Shown piece by piece: positions 1 through 8,530 of a DNA stretch of 64,000 bases. Made by a program: the position numbers and the translations under genes. Origin of the DNA: CBDFNC01 sp965249895 (GTDB lineage Bacteria > Pseudomonadota > Gammaproteobacteria > Enterobacterales > CBDFNC01); assembly GCA_965249895.1 (NCBI GenBank), contig CBDFNC010000005.1, positions 1,240,001 to 1,304,000 on the forward strand, written 5' to 3'. Each line of letters starts with the position of its first letter. Position 1 is the stretch's first letter. A model generated the notes under the pieces. That model saw nothing but the letters and a program-made list of their open reading frames with translations. It was not told the origin of the DNA and searched no databases.

Positions 1-1358
1 GCAACGTATTCTGTTGGGATTAAATGGAGCGCAACAAATTCAGAAATGTCCCAAGTCCAATGTCTATCTTTGGTATTACTTGACGCGACTACGTTACCCC
101 ACAATCGGTTGTGGATAGTGCGCATCGTATCCGTGGTCAACAAATAGAACTCGGGCGCAGTGAGGCCAATGTCAGCAAATTCGCCTTGGGGAGAAAAATC
201 GGAGGGATAGAAGTTAAAAACGCTCGGAGCATTTAGTGGAGACTGGCCTAAGTACCAAGCTGCCCTGGGGAAATCCAGCCAAACTTTACCTACAGGTTTC
301 ATATTAAAAGCCCTGGCTTGGTTAGCGATGGCTAATATTGGCTCTTTAACTAATCCAAATGTAACTGTGCGCCCCAAACCAGCAGGATGAGCATAACCGT
401 TCAGTGCATCACTATCTGTAAGAACAGCATATATTGTCGCCTTCAGATCTCCACGAACACCCTGGCCATTATTAATAAATACTTCCGCAACTCGTCGAAC
501 ATACTGCTTCCTTGGATTACTGGTAACAAACCTCTTAATCAATAAGTTAGCAATAAAAGGAGGCGTATTGTCTTGTTCAAATAGTAGGTCAAGCGCCTGC
601 TTTAGATCTTCTTCCGCACTTTGCCCAGGTGGAAAAGTTTCACCGAGGACATATTTTTCATCGCTATCGTGGCGGCTGCTATCAGAGTGCATAGGAGCGA
701 AATAGTCGCTGCGACGCCAACCGGTCAATACTCTTGCAAGCTCTTCTACATCAAACTGACTATAAACCGGGATTTTTTTACCTTGGGGATTAACTCGCGG
801 ACTACCATTTCTTTTTAATTTCCATAGCCCAAGTGTAAAAAGTTGCATTACTTCTCTAGCGTAATTTTCGTCTGGAAAGGTATTTTTTTCCGGATTCGCT
901 TTTTTGCTTCCTTCTAGGCTCAAGTATTTTCCCATTATCGGGCTAAGCGTTACCTCTTCTAGCAAGTCTCTAAAATTACCAAAGGCATGTTTAACTAAAA
1001 TGTCATAGTAATTTGTCAGCTCCGGATATTTTCGTCCAACGCCATGGGATGAAACGACGAATATCTGGCTTAGTGCGTATGCCATTCGTTGTCTAAGCTG
1101 ATCATTGGCTTGTATCGCCCGCTGCCACCATACTCCAACGCGCATATCGTCATTTATCACTTCCCCAGTTATGTCGGAAGACTGCTGGGCTTTCGGTAAA
1201 TGATAGGAGGGTTGAGACGAGAACTGCGTCTCAAACCATGCGTTCATACCAATCTGGTTTAAAGTATCAATCTCCCCAGGTAACGGACCGAAGCTGGCTC
1301 GATATAATAGTTTTACATTTTGCTTTTTTAATTCATCGCTGGTATTAACCTCATTCAT
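1..1358 (-). CDS. DUF1800 family protein (C-terminal part beyond left edge)
   Basis: The minus strand is open from an ATG at 1358 to the left edge, about 452 codons without a stop. The translation resembles DUF1800 proteins: an early LLYRASFGP-like stretch, then segments reading VWWQRAIQANDQLRQRMAYALSQ-type (split here), ENYAREVMQLFTLGL, and a late FNFYPSDFSP. The biochemical role of the family is unknown. In many bacteria these genes sit beside a DUF1501 gene, which would lie outside the window. The start at 1358 is preceded by AAGGAG at a good distance. A second in-frame ATG at 1376 has no Shine-Dalgarno. The 3' end is not seen. Confidence 0.8.
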   Translation of the reverse strand, partial: MNEVNTSDELKKQNVKLLYRASFGPLPGEIDTLNQIGMNAWFETQFSSQPSYHLPKAQQSSDITGEVINDDMRVGVWWQRAIQANDQLRQRMAYALSQIFVVSSHGVGRKYPELTNYYDILVKHAFGNFRDLLEEVTLSPIMGKYLSLEGSKKANPEKNTFPDENYAREVMQLFTLGLWKLKRNGSPRVNPQGKKIPVYSQFDVEELARVLTGWRRSDYFAPMHSDSSRHDSDEKYVLGETFPPGQSAEEDLKQALDLLFEQDNTPPFIANLLIKRFVTSNPRKQYVRRVAEVFINNGQGVRGDLKATIYAVLTDSDALNGYAHPAGLGRTVTFGLVKEPILAIANQARAFNMKPVGKVWLDFPRAAWYLGQSPLNAPSVFNFYPSDFSPQGEFADIGLTAPEFYLLTTDTMRTIHNRLWGNVVASSNTKDRHWTWDISEFVALHLIPTEYV

Positions 1359-1815
1359 TTCGAACTCCTTTTCCATGGAAAATTCAATAACATGGATAAA
1401 GACAAAATAAGACGACCTTATCCATTAATCTCTATTTTTCTAGCCGTAAATAACTTATGGATAAAAATTTAAAACATCGGAAAAATAATTTATTCAATGT
1501 ATTAACCTAGATTTATTTTCATTTCATTAATCTAACGAAGGAATGATTGACTCTCCTTGTGAGGCTTCATAATCCCAACCTCACAGAGATAACATGGCAT
1601 TTATATTTATAAATCCATATTTCCATCGTATTTACCCTGCCAATACGGATTCCGTAAAGTTAATTTTTAGTACTTTACATATAGCTATTAAATACAATTT
1701 GTAATATTCATAGGATGAATAGGGGTTATTCGAAGGTTCCAATTCAAGGTGGGAGTTAGTCCAAACGTAATCATTAATTTTTTATTAGTTGACAAACAGG
1801 TATGTCCGAACTAAT
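1359..1815. other. AT-rich intergenic region
   Basis: About 450 bp upstream of the DUF1800 gene. It is AT-rich and presumably carries that gene's promoter. I saw no convincing gene, tRNA or strong terminator. It ends at the target duplication of a MITE. Confidence 0.4.
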
Positions 1816-1823
1816 CAAAATTT

Positions 1824-2019
1824 GGAACCCATCAGATCACGGAAATAAAGGTACAATTGTTGCCGTCTTTGTAGAGCAGACGCCTCTTTATAGGAAAAAA
1901 GGGCGAAGCAAGTGCCAGCAAGGTACGCCGAACGTGCATCCATGCGCTTTACATCTCATCCCTGAGATGGGTTCGACTCCCGATCTATCGTGAGCTGTTA
2001 CCCTGGTTTGACCGGTCCC
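1824..2019 (-). repeat. MITE copy 1 (196 bp, 8-bp target duplication)
   Basis: This non-autonomous element starts GGAACCCATCA and ends GACCGGTCCC. It is flanked by the direct repeat CAAAATTT at 1816-1823 and 2020-2027. Read on the minus strand it aligns along its length with the copy at 35585-37369 once the IS in that copy is removed. Its interior contains a diverged form of the 80-bp hairpin repeat seen at 56126-56205. Its ends match the ends of the transposase element at 46794-50459, the likely source of its transposase. It has no coding capacity. Confidence 0.85.
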
Positions 2020-2136
2020 CAAAATTTCAGGCTGGCTGCATTTATAAGTTGCCTCGGCTAAGATGCCCAAGCGTGCAAATTTGAAAGGTTTACGTCATAT
2101 CACACGGGTATTACTGAGGCCCAAAAACAGCTGGAC

Positions 2137-3835
2137 GGGCACTAGAGCACCGATCAGTTTAAAAAATAACCAGATCGACATGAGTGTAAATACATGATCA
2201 AATACATCGCATTGTTAATTATTCACTGGAATTGATTATGTCAGACTCGCGTATTGGGAGTGCCCTATTGCACTGACGAAACAAGAAGAACTCATCTGTA
2301 AGCGATTGAAGAGTCATGGGAAGTTATTTGTATTTTTACGTCATCACCGGCATCGGATTTTTGATGACAAGATTAATCAGCAGTTAATGGCCATGTATGC
2401 CGATCACCCCCGGGGAAAACCACCCGTGCCCACAGCGCAGCTGGCCATGGCTACCCTGTTACAGGCATATGAGCAGAAATCTGATGCAGGGGCGGCGCTG
2501 GAAGCCATGTTTGATAAACGTTGGCAAATGGTGCTCAACTGTTTAGGAGAAGAAAGTACACCTTTTTCTCAAGGCACTTTGTGTGATTTTCGCCACCGTT
2601 TGGTGAAACACAATATGGATGTCACTTTGCTCGAGCAGAGCGTCGCCGTCGCAAAAGAGTTTGGCGGTTTTTGTCACAAGAAGCTGAGGATTTCCCTGGA
2701 TTCTGCCCCATTGCAAGGGGCTGGACGAGTGGAAGACACCTTTAACTTGGTCGGTCATGCACTGGAGCTACTGGTGGACTGTGCTGCACAAGTTAGGCAA
2801 ACCAGCGAAGTGCAGATTATCACGGAAGCAGGCACTCAATTGATTGGCAAGAGCAGTATCAAAGCCGCGTTGGACATAGACTGGTCAGATGCCGCAGAGA
2901 AGCGAAATGCCATCAATACCCTACTCAAAGATGTGGAAGCCATACGCAAGTGGATCGGTAACCAGCCAGCTGCGGTGGCTGAACACAAGGCACTGAAAGA
3001 ATCACTCGCACTGCTGGAAAGGGTATTGGAGCAAAATATCGAGCTAGATCCTGATGGCGGCTCCCGGGTGAGAAAGGGCGTAGCGCCCGATCGGCAGATT
3101 TCTATCCAGGATGGCGACATGCGGCATGGACGAAAATCGAGCGCCCGCACCATCAATGGCTTCAAGCAACATATTGCCATTGAATTGGACTGGAAGGTGG
3201 TATTAGCGACTTGCGTGCGGCCAGCTAATGAGCCAGAACATCAAGCCAGCGAGTTACTGAAACCCAAAGTCCAGCGCTATGGCCAGGTAGAGGAGATGAG
3301 CATAGACCGTGGTTACCTGGCAGCAGAGTGGACCGTCGAATTATATGATCAGGGAAAGACAGTAGTGGCCAAACCCTGGAATCCGGCAACCAACGGAAAG
3401 TATGGGAAGAAGGCATTTACCATTGATCTTGAGCAAGCTCAGGTAACTTGCCCAGCAGGACATACGACGGCTATCCGTGGAAAAAAGGATAACCGAGCTC
3501 AATTTCCAGGTGCTCTATGTGATGGCTGTGCAAAGAAAAACGAATGTACCGAGTCAAAGACGGGTAGAAGTCTGTCGATACACCCACAAGAAGCGATGCT
3601 GCAAAGGCTGCGATACTATGCTGAAACGGCAGAAGGGCGGGCTGATGCCAGAGAACGAGTCAAAGTGGAGCATTCTCTGGCATCGATCTGTAACCGCAAG
3701 GGGCCAAGAGCAAGATATAAAGGGTTACGGCTGAACGAATATGACTTGAGCCGGACAGCGATGATAACCAACTTGCACATAGCGATGAATTTAGCTGCTT
3801 AGTTTTTAAACTATATGGTGCTCTAGCTAGTGCCC
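2137..3835 (+). mobile_element. IS1182-like insertion sequence
   Basis: The transposase gene is bracketed by imperfect inverted ends. The left end reads GGGCACTAG, AGCACC and AGTTTAAAAA in order. The right end, complemented, reads GGGCACTAG, CTAGAGCACC and TAGTTTAAAAA. The match may extend outward through GGAC/GGAT on the two sides. I found no clear target duplication. A solo sequence resembling the same terminus lies at 5431-5450. Confidence 0.7.
2306..3802 (+). CDS. IS1182 family transposase
   Basis: A DDE transposase of about 498 residues. It has an N-terminal region with RHHRHRIFDD and a TLCDFRHRLV segment, a catalytic core beginning at RISLDSAPLQG, and a Cys-rich segment (CPAG, CDGCAKKNEC) before the C-terminal KVEHSLASICNRKGPRARYKG block. 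These features are typical of IS1182. The reading frame has no ATG at its start. TTG at 2306 is used here, but the open frame extends upstream through LTKQEELICKR, so an earlier non-ATG start such as CTG at 2273 is possible. The body appears intact. Confidence 0.8.
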   Translation: MKSHGKLFVFLRHHRHRIFDDKINQQLMAMYADHPRGKPPVPTAQLAMATLLQAYEQKSDAGAALEAMFDKRWQMVLNCLGEESTPFSQGTLCDFRHRLVKHNMDVTLLEQSVAVAKEFGGFCHKKLRISLDSAPLQGAGRVEDTFNLVGHALELLVDCAAQVRQTSEVQIITEAGTQLIGKSSIKAALDIDWSDAAEKRNAINTLLKDVEAIRKWIGNQPAAVAEHKALKESLALLERVLEQNIELDPDGGSRVRKGVAPDRQISIQDGDMRHGRKSSARTINGFKQHIAIELDWKVVLATCVRPANEPEHQASELLKPKVQRYGQVEEMSIDRGYLAAEWTVELYDQGKTVVAKPWNPATNGKYGKKAFTIDLEQAQVTCPAGHTTAIRGKKDNRAQFPGALCDGCAKKNECTESKTGRSLSIHPQEAMLQRLRYYAETAEGRADARERVKVEHSLASICNRKGPRARYKGLRLNEYDLSRTAMITNLHIAMNLAA

Positions 3836-3959
3836 ATCCTGAAACACACACATTCGTTCTTCAGTCATATTCTTAGCATCCAAGCTTGTCGTTTTGCAAA
3901 GGCCTAAAGTTAGTCACTACTATCTCAGCCTTCCCTGTCATTGTCAGTATATGGACTCC

Positions 3960-4177
3960 TCCAAGATTGCAACAGCAATTTTGGAATAAACAGTTTAGAT
4001 GCGTGCGTATATTCGGACTCTTTTTGGGGTGCGGCCCCTGGCCCCGGATGTATTCGCACCTTCATGCCTCTACGCTTGCTCGGTATTTACTACCTTGACA
4101 ATGATCAGGCTCTTGAAGGTCGGTCTCACCTGTTTATTCGTTCTTTGTGTTGCAGTTAAACTCGTTTTCTTTTGTTG
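3960..4177 (-). ncRNA. candidate bridge RNA region of the IS1111-group element
   Basis: This non-coding stretch lies between the transposase stop and the element's end. IS110-family transposases use a structured bridge RNA with target- and donor-binding loops. In the IS1111 group it lies downstream of the transposase. I infer the location from that rule and did not derive a fold. The segment contains a GC-rich hairpin-prone part around 4022-4065 (GGGGTGCGGCCCC). Confidence 0.3.
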
Positions 4178-5221
4178 TTATGCTGTTAGTGCCTTGGGGG
4201 TTTGATATGCCGTGTTGTAATGTAACATCGCCCAAGCCGTTCTGATGGTTTTATTGGCCAATGCGACCGCCGCTCTGAGTTTTCCACGTCGCTCAATAAG
4301 AGACTTGAGCCAGGCTTCTTTTGTGTTGCTCGATGCTCGTTTATCCACCGATACCACCACAGATAATGCGCCTTGAATTAACGTTGAACGCAGCCGTTTG
4401 TTCCCGGACCTCTTCCCTATATGTCCAAGTGTGACGACTCCCCCCGTACTGTACTGCTTCGGGGTCACTCCGATACATGCTGACGCTTCTCGGCCATTTT
4501 TAAAGCTCTCCCCCTTATCTCCCAGCGCAAGAAATATCCCCAATGCATTCACTGGGCCAACCCCTTCCAGCTCTAGTAAGCGCTGGCAATCCGATTGCTG
4601 TCGGATCAGTGCATCCAACGATTTGTTAACTTTAGATAGCTCGTTTTGATGGCGAACAAATGCACGATAAAGCTCAGCCAGTTGAAGACGAAAAGCACCG
4701 GGTAAGCCATTCTCTGCATCCTCAAGCAGCTCGGGTATCGCCCGTTTTAGAGCGGCAAACCCCTTTGGAAAGGAAATACCAAATTCATACAGTAAGCCCC
4801 GGATGAGATTAGATGTAGCTGTAATGTGGTCCAGCCAGTGCTCCCTCATCCGCTCAATGGCCTGAAGTCCCTGTTGCTCTACTGATTTTACGCTCACCGT
4901 CTTGATGCGTGGCTGACAGGCGGTAATAGCGATAGCAAGTGCATCGTTTTTGTCAGTTTTTTGCCCTTGCCTGTAAGGGCTAACGGCCTTGGGCGTTAAC
5001 AACATAGGTGTATGCCCCATGGCGAGTATTTTTCTGGCCCAGTAATGTGCAGAGCCACAGGCTTCCATTGCGACGAGAGCGGGAAGTTGCTGTGCCAACC
5101 AGACCTCTAATTTTGACTTGGTAAAAGCGCGGTCAGTGACTACCTTTCCGTGTTTATCAACGACACAAACATGAAAAGAGTTTTTTGCCAAATCGATACC
5201 AATGACAGTATGGTTATACAT
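4178..5221 (-). CDS. IS110 family transposase (DEDD recombinase)
   Basis: A 347-residue transposase. The N-terminal RuvC-like DEDD domain begins GIDLAKNSFHVCVVD, followed by LVALEACGSAHYWAR-like and KTDKNDALAIA segments. The C-terminal Tnp20 domain contains ELEGVGPVNA and a GVTPKQYSTGG block with a Ser-containing active region. The start at 5221 is chosen because AAAAAGGAG lies 7 nt upstream and because the family begins at this point. A longer frame reaches 5386 but would cross the element's end. It appears intact. Confidence 0.88.
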   Translation of the reverse strand: MYNHTVIGIDLAKNSFHVCVVDKHGKVVTDRAFTKSKLEVWLAQQLPALVAMEACGSAHYWARKILAMGHTPMLLTPKAVSPYRQGQKTDKNDALAIAITACQPRIKTVSVKSVEQQGLQAIERMREHWLDHITATSNLIRGLLYEFGISFPKGFAALKRAIPELLEDAENGLPGAFRLQLAELYRAFVRHQNELSKVNKSLDALIRQQSDCQRLLELEGVGPVNALGIFLALGDKGESFKNGREASACIGVTPKQYSTGGVVTLGHIGKRSGNKRLRSTLIQGALSVVVSVDKRASSNTKEAWLKSLIERRGKLRAAVALANKTIRTAWAMLHYNTAYQTPKALTA

Positions 5222-5308
5222 GTGTGGACTCCTTTTTCGTATTGGTAGCTCACTAATAACCGTAGTTCGCGGGAGGGGGAGGAGTCCATACATCGCTTGC
5301 CTGGTATG

Positions 5309-5430
5309 GTCCGACATCTCGGTCCAGTGTCTTTTAGCGCACACAGAGATCGCGGTTAAGCCACTGGATTCCGAGTGTCGGACCATCCAGATGTCGGACC
5401 ACCGTGTGCGAGGGAATGACAGGATCGGCG
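5309..5430. repeat. inverted-repeat cluster with dRS3-like flanks
   Basis: TGGTCCGACATCT near 5310 is exactly complementary to AGATGTCGGACCA near 5390. A longer imperfect arm continues through TCCAGTG and CACTGGA. On the minus strand the outer parts read GTCATTCCCTCGCAC and GGAATCCAGTGGCTTAAC. That matches the palindromic repeat at about 24510-24545 (CATTCCCTCGCACGAGGGAATCCAG), with extra sequence in the middle. It is probably a dispersed palindromic repeat family. Its function is unknown. Confidence 0.5.
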
Positions 5431-5450
5431 TTTCAGGACGGACACTAGCT
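5431..5450. repeat. solo IS1182-like terminus
   Basis: TTTCAGGACGGACACTAGCT closely matches the right outer end of the IS at 2137-3835, which complemented reads TTTCAGGATGGGCACTAGCT. It may be a remnant of a second copy, or a scar of recombination between copies. Confidence 0.35.
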
Positions 5451-5470
5451 ATTATTTGGGCCTATCGGGA

Positions 5471-8400
5471 TTAACTCAAGGATGGCCGATACTTAATACG
5501 ATAAACCACGGTATAAAGCACAGGCACAATTATCAGAGTCAATATAGTCGCAAAGCCCAGCCCAAACATGATAGTCACCGCCATAGACATAAAGAACACA
5601 TCAAACAACAAGGGGATCATACCCAGAATTGTAGTGATAGCCGCCATCGCCACAGGGCGCACACGGCTGACACCCGAGTCCACTACTGCCTGGTACGGAT
5701 CTTTACCTTCGCTTAACTCCAGGTTTATTTGATCCACCAGCACAATACCGTTTTTTATTAGCATGCCTGATAGGCTCAGTAGGCCCAGCAATGCCATAAA
5801 GCTAAACGGCGCATCCATCAGCAATAATCCCAGACTGACGCCAATAACCCCTAACGGCACGGTTGCCCAGATAACCAGGGGCGCCTTTACCGAATTAAAC
5901 AACAATACGGTAATGGCAAACATGGCTAAATAACCAAGCGGCAAGGAGCCAAACAACGCTGCCTGAGCATCCTTGGAGGACTCATATTCGCCGCCCCACT
6001 CCAGGGTATAACCATGGGGCAGCTCGATGGCTTCAATCTCACCTCTAACCCGAGCAAATAGTTTAGCCGCCGTTTCATCACCCAATACATCATGATCTGC
6101 CATCACGGTAATGGTCCGCTTTCGGTCACGACGCATGATAAGCGGATCTTCCCACTGGGTTTTAAAGCCGTCGACAACCTGGGTAATAGGCACGTAAACC
6201 GATAATGCAGGGCTGTAAACTTGCAGCTCGGAAAGGCTGTCCACATTTAGCCGCTCTTCTTCCGGGGAGCGCACCACAATAGGCAGCATCTGGGTGCCGT
6301 CACGGTACAAGCCAACCTGCTTGCCGGAAAAGCTGGTGAGTAACAACTGGTCCAAATCCGATTTGGAGATACCCAAGCGACGTGCCATGGCTTCATTAAA
6401 CTGAGGTCGAATAACCTTGCTCCGCTGACGCCAGTCATCACGTACATTCAGCGCGCCGGCGTCCTTGTTCAGAACGCTTTTGGTCTGCGCCGCCAGCTTT
6501 CTTAACACCAGGGGATCCGGCCCGCTAAAACGGGCTTCTATTTTGGCATCTGTGGAAGGACCTATTTCCATCCGTTTGATTTTTACTTCGGCATCGAGGA
6601 AATTTTCCGCCACATAGGCGCGAAGATCTGACATTACAGGATCAAGGGCTTCCCTGTCGGTCACCCGCACAATCAACTGGCCAAATGCACCGTAAGACTT
6701 TTCCGGAGCATAGGTCAGCATAAATCTCGGTGCCCCCTGCCCCACTGTGCTCGTAACCTGAACCACCTGTTCATTATCCTTGAGGTAAGCTTGCAACAGG
6801 GCAATATCCTGTTGGGTTTCACGAATATCAGAACCCTGAAAACGCCAGTAATCCAGGTAAAACATCGGCGTGTTGGATGCGGGAAAAAACGATTGCTTCA
6901 CCTGGCTAAAACCAGCGATAGCTCCAACCAACATAAACACCATGGCCAGTATAGTGAGCACACGAAAACGCATACAAAAACTGAGTAACCCTTTGTACAC
7001 TACGAAAATAATCCCCTGGTAAGGATCGGCTAACTCTTCATCTTGCTTCGCCGCCTTAAACATCAAACCGGCAAAAAAAGGTGTCAAAGTAATTGCAGTT
7101 ATCCAGCTCAACATCAGGGAAATCAGTAACACATAAAATAGGCTGCCGGCAAACTCCCCCGTTGCATCGGAAGACAGGCCAATGGGGGCAAACGCCGTCA
7201 CCGCAATCACAGTGGCGCCAAGCAACGGCCACTTGGTTTGCCCGACAATTGCCATGGCCGCTTGCCGTTTCGACTTACCTTGCTTTAGGCCAATCAATAT
7301 ACCTTCGGTAACAACGATGGCATTATCCACCAACATCCCCAGGGCAATAATCAGTGCGCCCAGAGAAATACGCTGTAAGTCGATGGCGAACAATTTCATA
7401 AAGATGAAAGTGCCCAGCACGGTCAACAACAAAATAAGACCAATCAGCAGCCCACTGCGCAGCCCCATAAATACCAGCAGTACCACAATAACAATGCCAA
7501 TCGCTTCCAGTAGACTGACTATAAAACTATTTACCGAATTCTCTACCTCTGCTGGCTGGTTATAAACTGTATTAACTTCCATACCCAAAGGTCGCTGATA
7601 TTCGATTTCAGCTAGCCTGCTCTCCAGCTTTGCCCCCACTTCTACGACATTAACACCAGAAGAAAAAGAGACTCCCAGCAATAACGCTTGCTGACCGTTG
7701 TAGCTGATGATGTTTCCGGGAACTTCAGCAAATTCGCGACTGACACTGGCAACGTCCCCCAGGTAGATCAGCTCGGACGCTCCGGGTGCGGAGATCAGCA
7801 GCCCTTCCAGCTCTTTGACATCCTGAAACTCTCCAGTTGGATGAAGGCGAATAGACTCAGAGCCCACCTTGATCCGGCCCGCATTGGACACGCTATTCTG
7901 GGATTCCAGCAGGTTAAAAATATGACTGGGGGGAATACCTAAAGAAGATAACTTGTGACTGGAAATTTCTACCACCACTTCCGCCTGTTGTTCACCGGCC
8001 ATAGACACTTTGCCCACCCCTTCCACCAGCACCAATTCACGGCGTAAATAATCTACATAATCTCTGAGCTCGTCGTAGGAATAACCTTCACCCGTGACAG
8101 ACAGCATAACGCCATAAACATCGCCAAAGTCGTCCATTATCTTTGAGGGTAAAACCCCGCCGGGTAAGCGGGCGCTTTGGTCGTTAATTTTCCGCCTGAG
8201 TTCATCCCAAATTTGCTGCAAATCTTCTTTTCGATAGGTACTCTTCATCTCGATTATGATTTGTGACAGACCAGGTGAGGAAATCGATGTCACGAAGTCA
8301 ACATAGGGTAACTGCTGGATCACGTTTTCTATGGGATAAGTTAACTCTTCTTCCACCTGCTCCGGGCTTGCACCAGGGTATTGCGTGATCACCATAGCCG

Positions 8401-8530
8401 TCTTCAGGGTAAACTCCGGATCTTCCAGCTGACCCAAACCGGTATAAGACACTGCTCCGCCAATAAGCAGAAACAAGGCGAACATCCAGCTGACCACCTT
8501 GTTATCCATGGCATATTTGACCATATCCAT
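5471..8530 (-). CDS. RND efflux transporter, inner-membrane permease
   Basis: A 1019-residue protein of the AcrB/MMPL-like HAE family: a proton-driven inner-membrane pump working with a membrane-fusion protein and an outer-membrane channel. It has an N-terminal transmembrane segment, a large periplasmic loop containing QYPGASPEQVEEELTYPIE, a multi-helix block with the relay-type GMLVDNAIVVTEG (Asp in TM4), a second loop, and a C-terminal block with SGMLIKNGIVLVDQIN. Its ATG overlaps the stop of the upstream fusion-protein gene (TAATG), so the two are translationally coupled. No outer-membrane factor gene is adjacent. The substrate cannot be told from sequence. Confidence 0.92.
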   Translation of the reverse strand: MDMVKYAMDNKVVSWMFALFLLIGGAVSYTGLGQLEDPEFTLKTAMVITQYPGASPEQVEEELTYPIENVIQQLPYVDFVTSISSPGLSQIIIEMKSTYRKEDLQQIWDELRRKINDQSARLPGGVLPSKIMDDFGDVYGVMLSVTGEGYSYDELRDYVDYLRRELVLVEGVGKVSMAGEQQAEVVVEISSHKLSSLGIPPSHIFNLLESQNSVSNAGRIKVGSESIRLHPTGEFQDVKELEGLLISAPGASELIYLGDVASVSREFAEVPGNIISYNGQQALLLGVSFSSGVNVVEVGAKLESRLAEIEYQRPLGMEVNTVYNQPAEVENSVNSFIVSLLEAIGIVIVVLLVFMGLRSGLLIGLILLLTVLGTFIFMKLFAIDLQRISLGALIIALGMLVDNAIVVTEGILIGLKQGKSKRQAAMAIVGQTKWPLLGATVIAVTAFAPIGLSSDATGEFAGSLFYVLLISLMLSWITAITLTPFFAGLMFKAAKQDEELADPYQGIIFVVYKGLLSFCMRFRVLTILAMVFMLVGAIAGFSQVKQSFFPASNTPMFYLDYWRFQGSDIRETQQDIALLQAYLKDNEQVVQVTSTVGQGAPRFMLTYAPEKSYGAFGQLIVRVTDREALDPVMSDLRAYVAENFLDAEVKIKRMEIGPSTDAKIEARFSGPDPLVLRKLAAQTKSVLNKDAGALNVRDDWRQRSKVIRPQFNEAMARRLGISKSDLDQLLLTSFSGKQVGLYRDGTQMLPIVVRSPEEERLNVDSLSELQVYSPALSVYVPITQVVDGFKTQWEDPLIMRRDRKRTITVMADHDVLGDETAAKLFARVRGEIEAIELPHGYTLEWGGEYESSKDAQAALFGSLPLGYLAMFAITVLLFNSVKAPLVIWATVPLGVIGVSLGLLLMDAPFSFMALLGLLSLSGMLIKNGIVLVDQINLELSEGKDPYQAVVDSGVSRVRPVAMAAITTILGMIPLLFDVFFMSMAVTIMFGLGFATILTLIIVPVLYTVVYRIKYRPSLS

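Larger units (their letters stand above)
3949..5291 (-). mobile_element. IS110-family element, IS1111 group
   Basis: The element is bounded by subterminal inverted repeats: ATGGACTCCTCC near 3950 and GGAGGAGTCCAT near 5288. Short subterminal repeats, and the absence of a target duplication, are hallmarks of the IS1111 group of IS110. The transposase occupies 4178-5221 on the minus strand. About 220 bp of non-coding sequence lies on its 3' side, where IS1111-group elements are reported to encode their bridge RNA. Confidence 0.75.

Noticed and set aside
2836..3180. Minus-strand frames inside the IS1182-like transposase
   Set aside because: Fully overlapped by a recognised transposase and without any family resemblance.
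5309..5430. attC site flanking the IS1111-group element
   Set aside because: The arms are palindromic but no RYYYAAC/GTTRRRY boxes of proper spacing are present, so it is listed only as a repeat.
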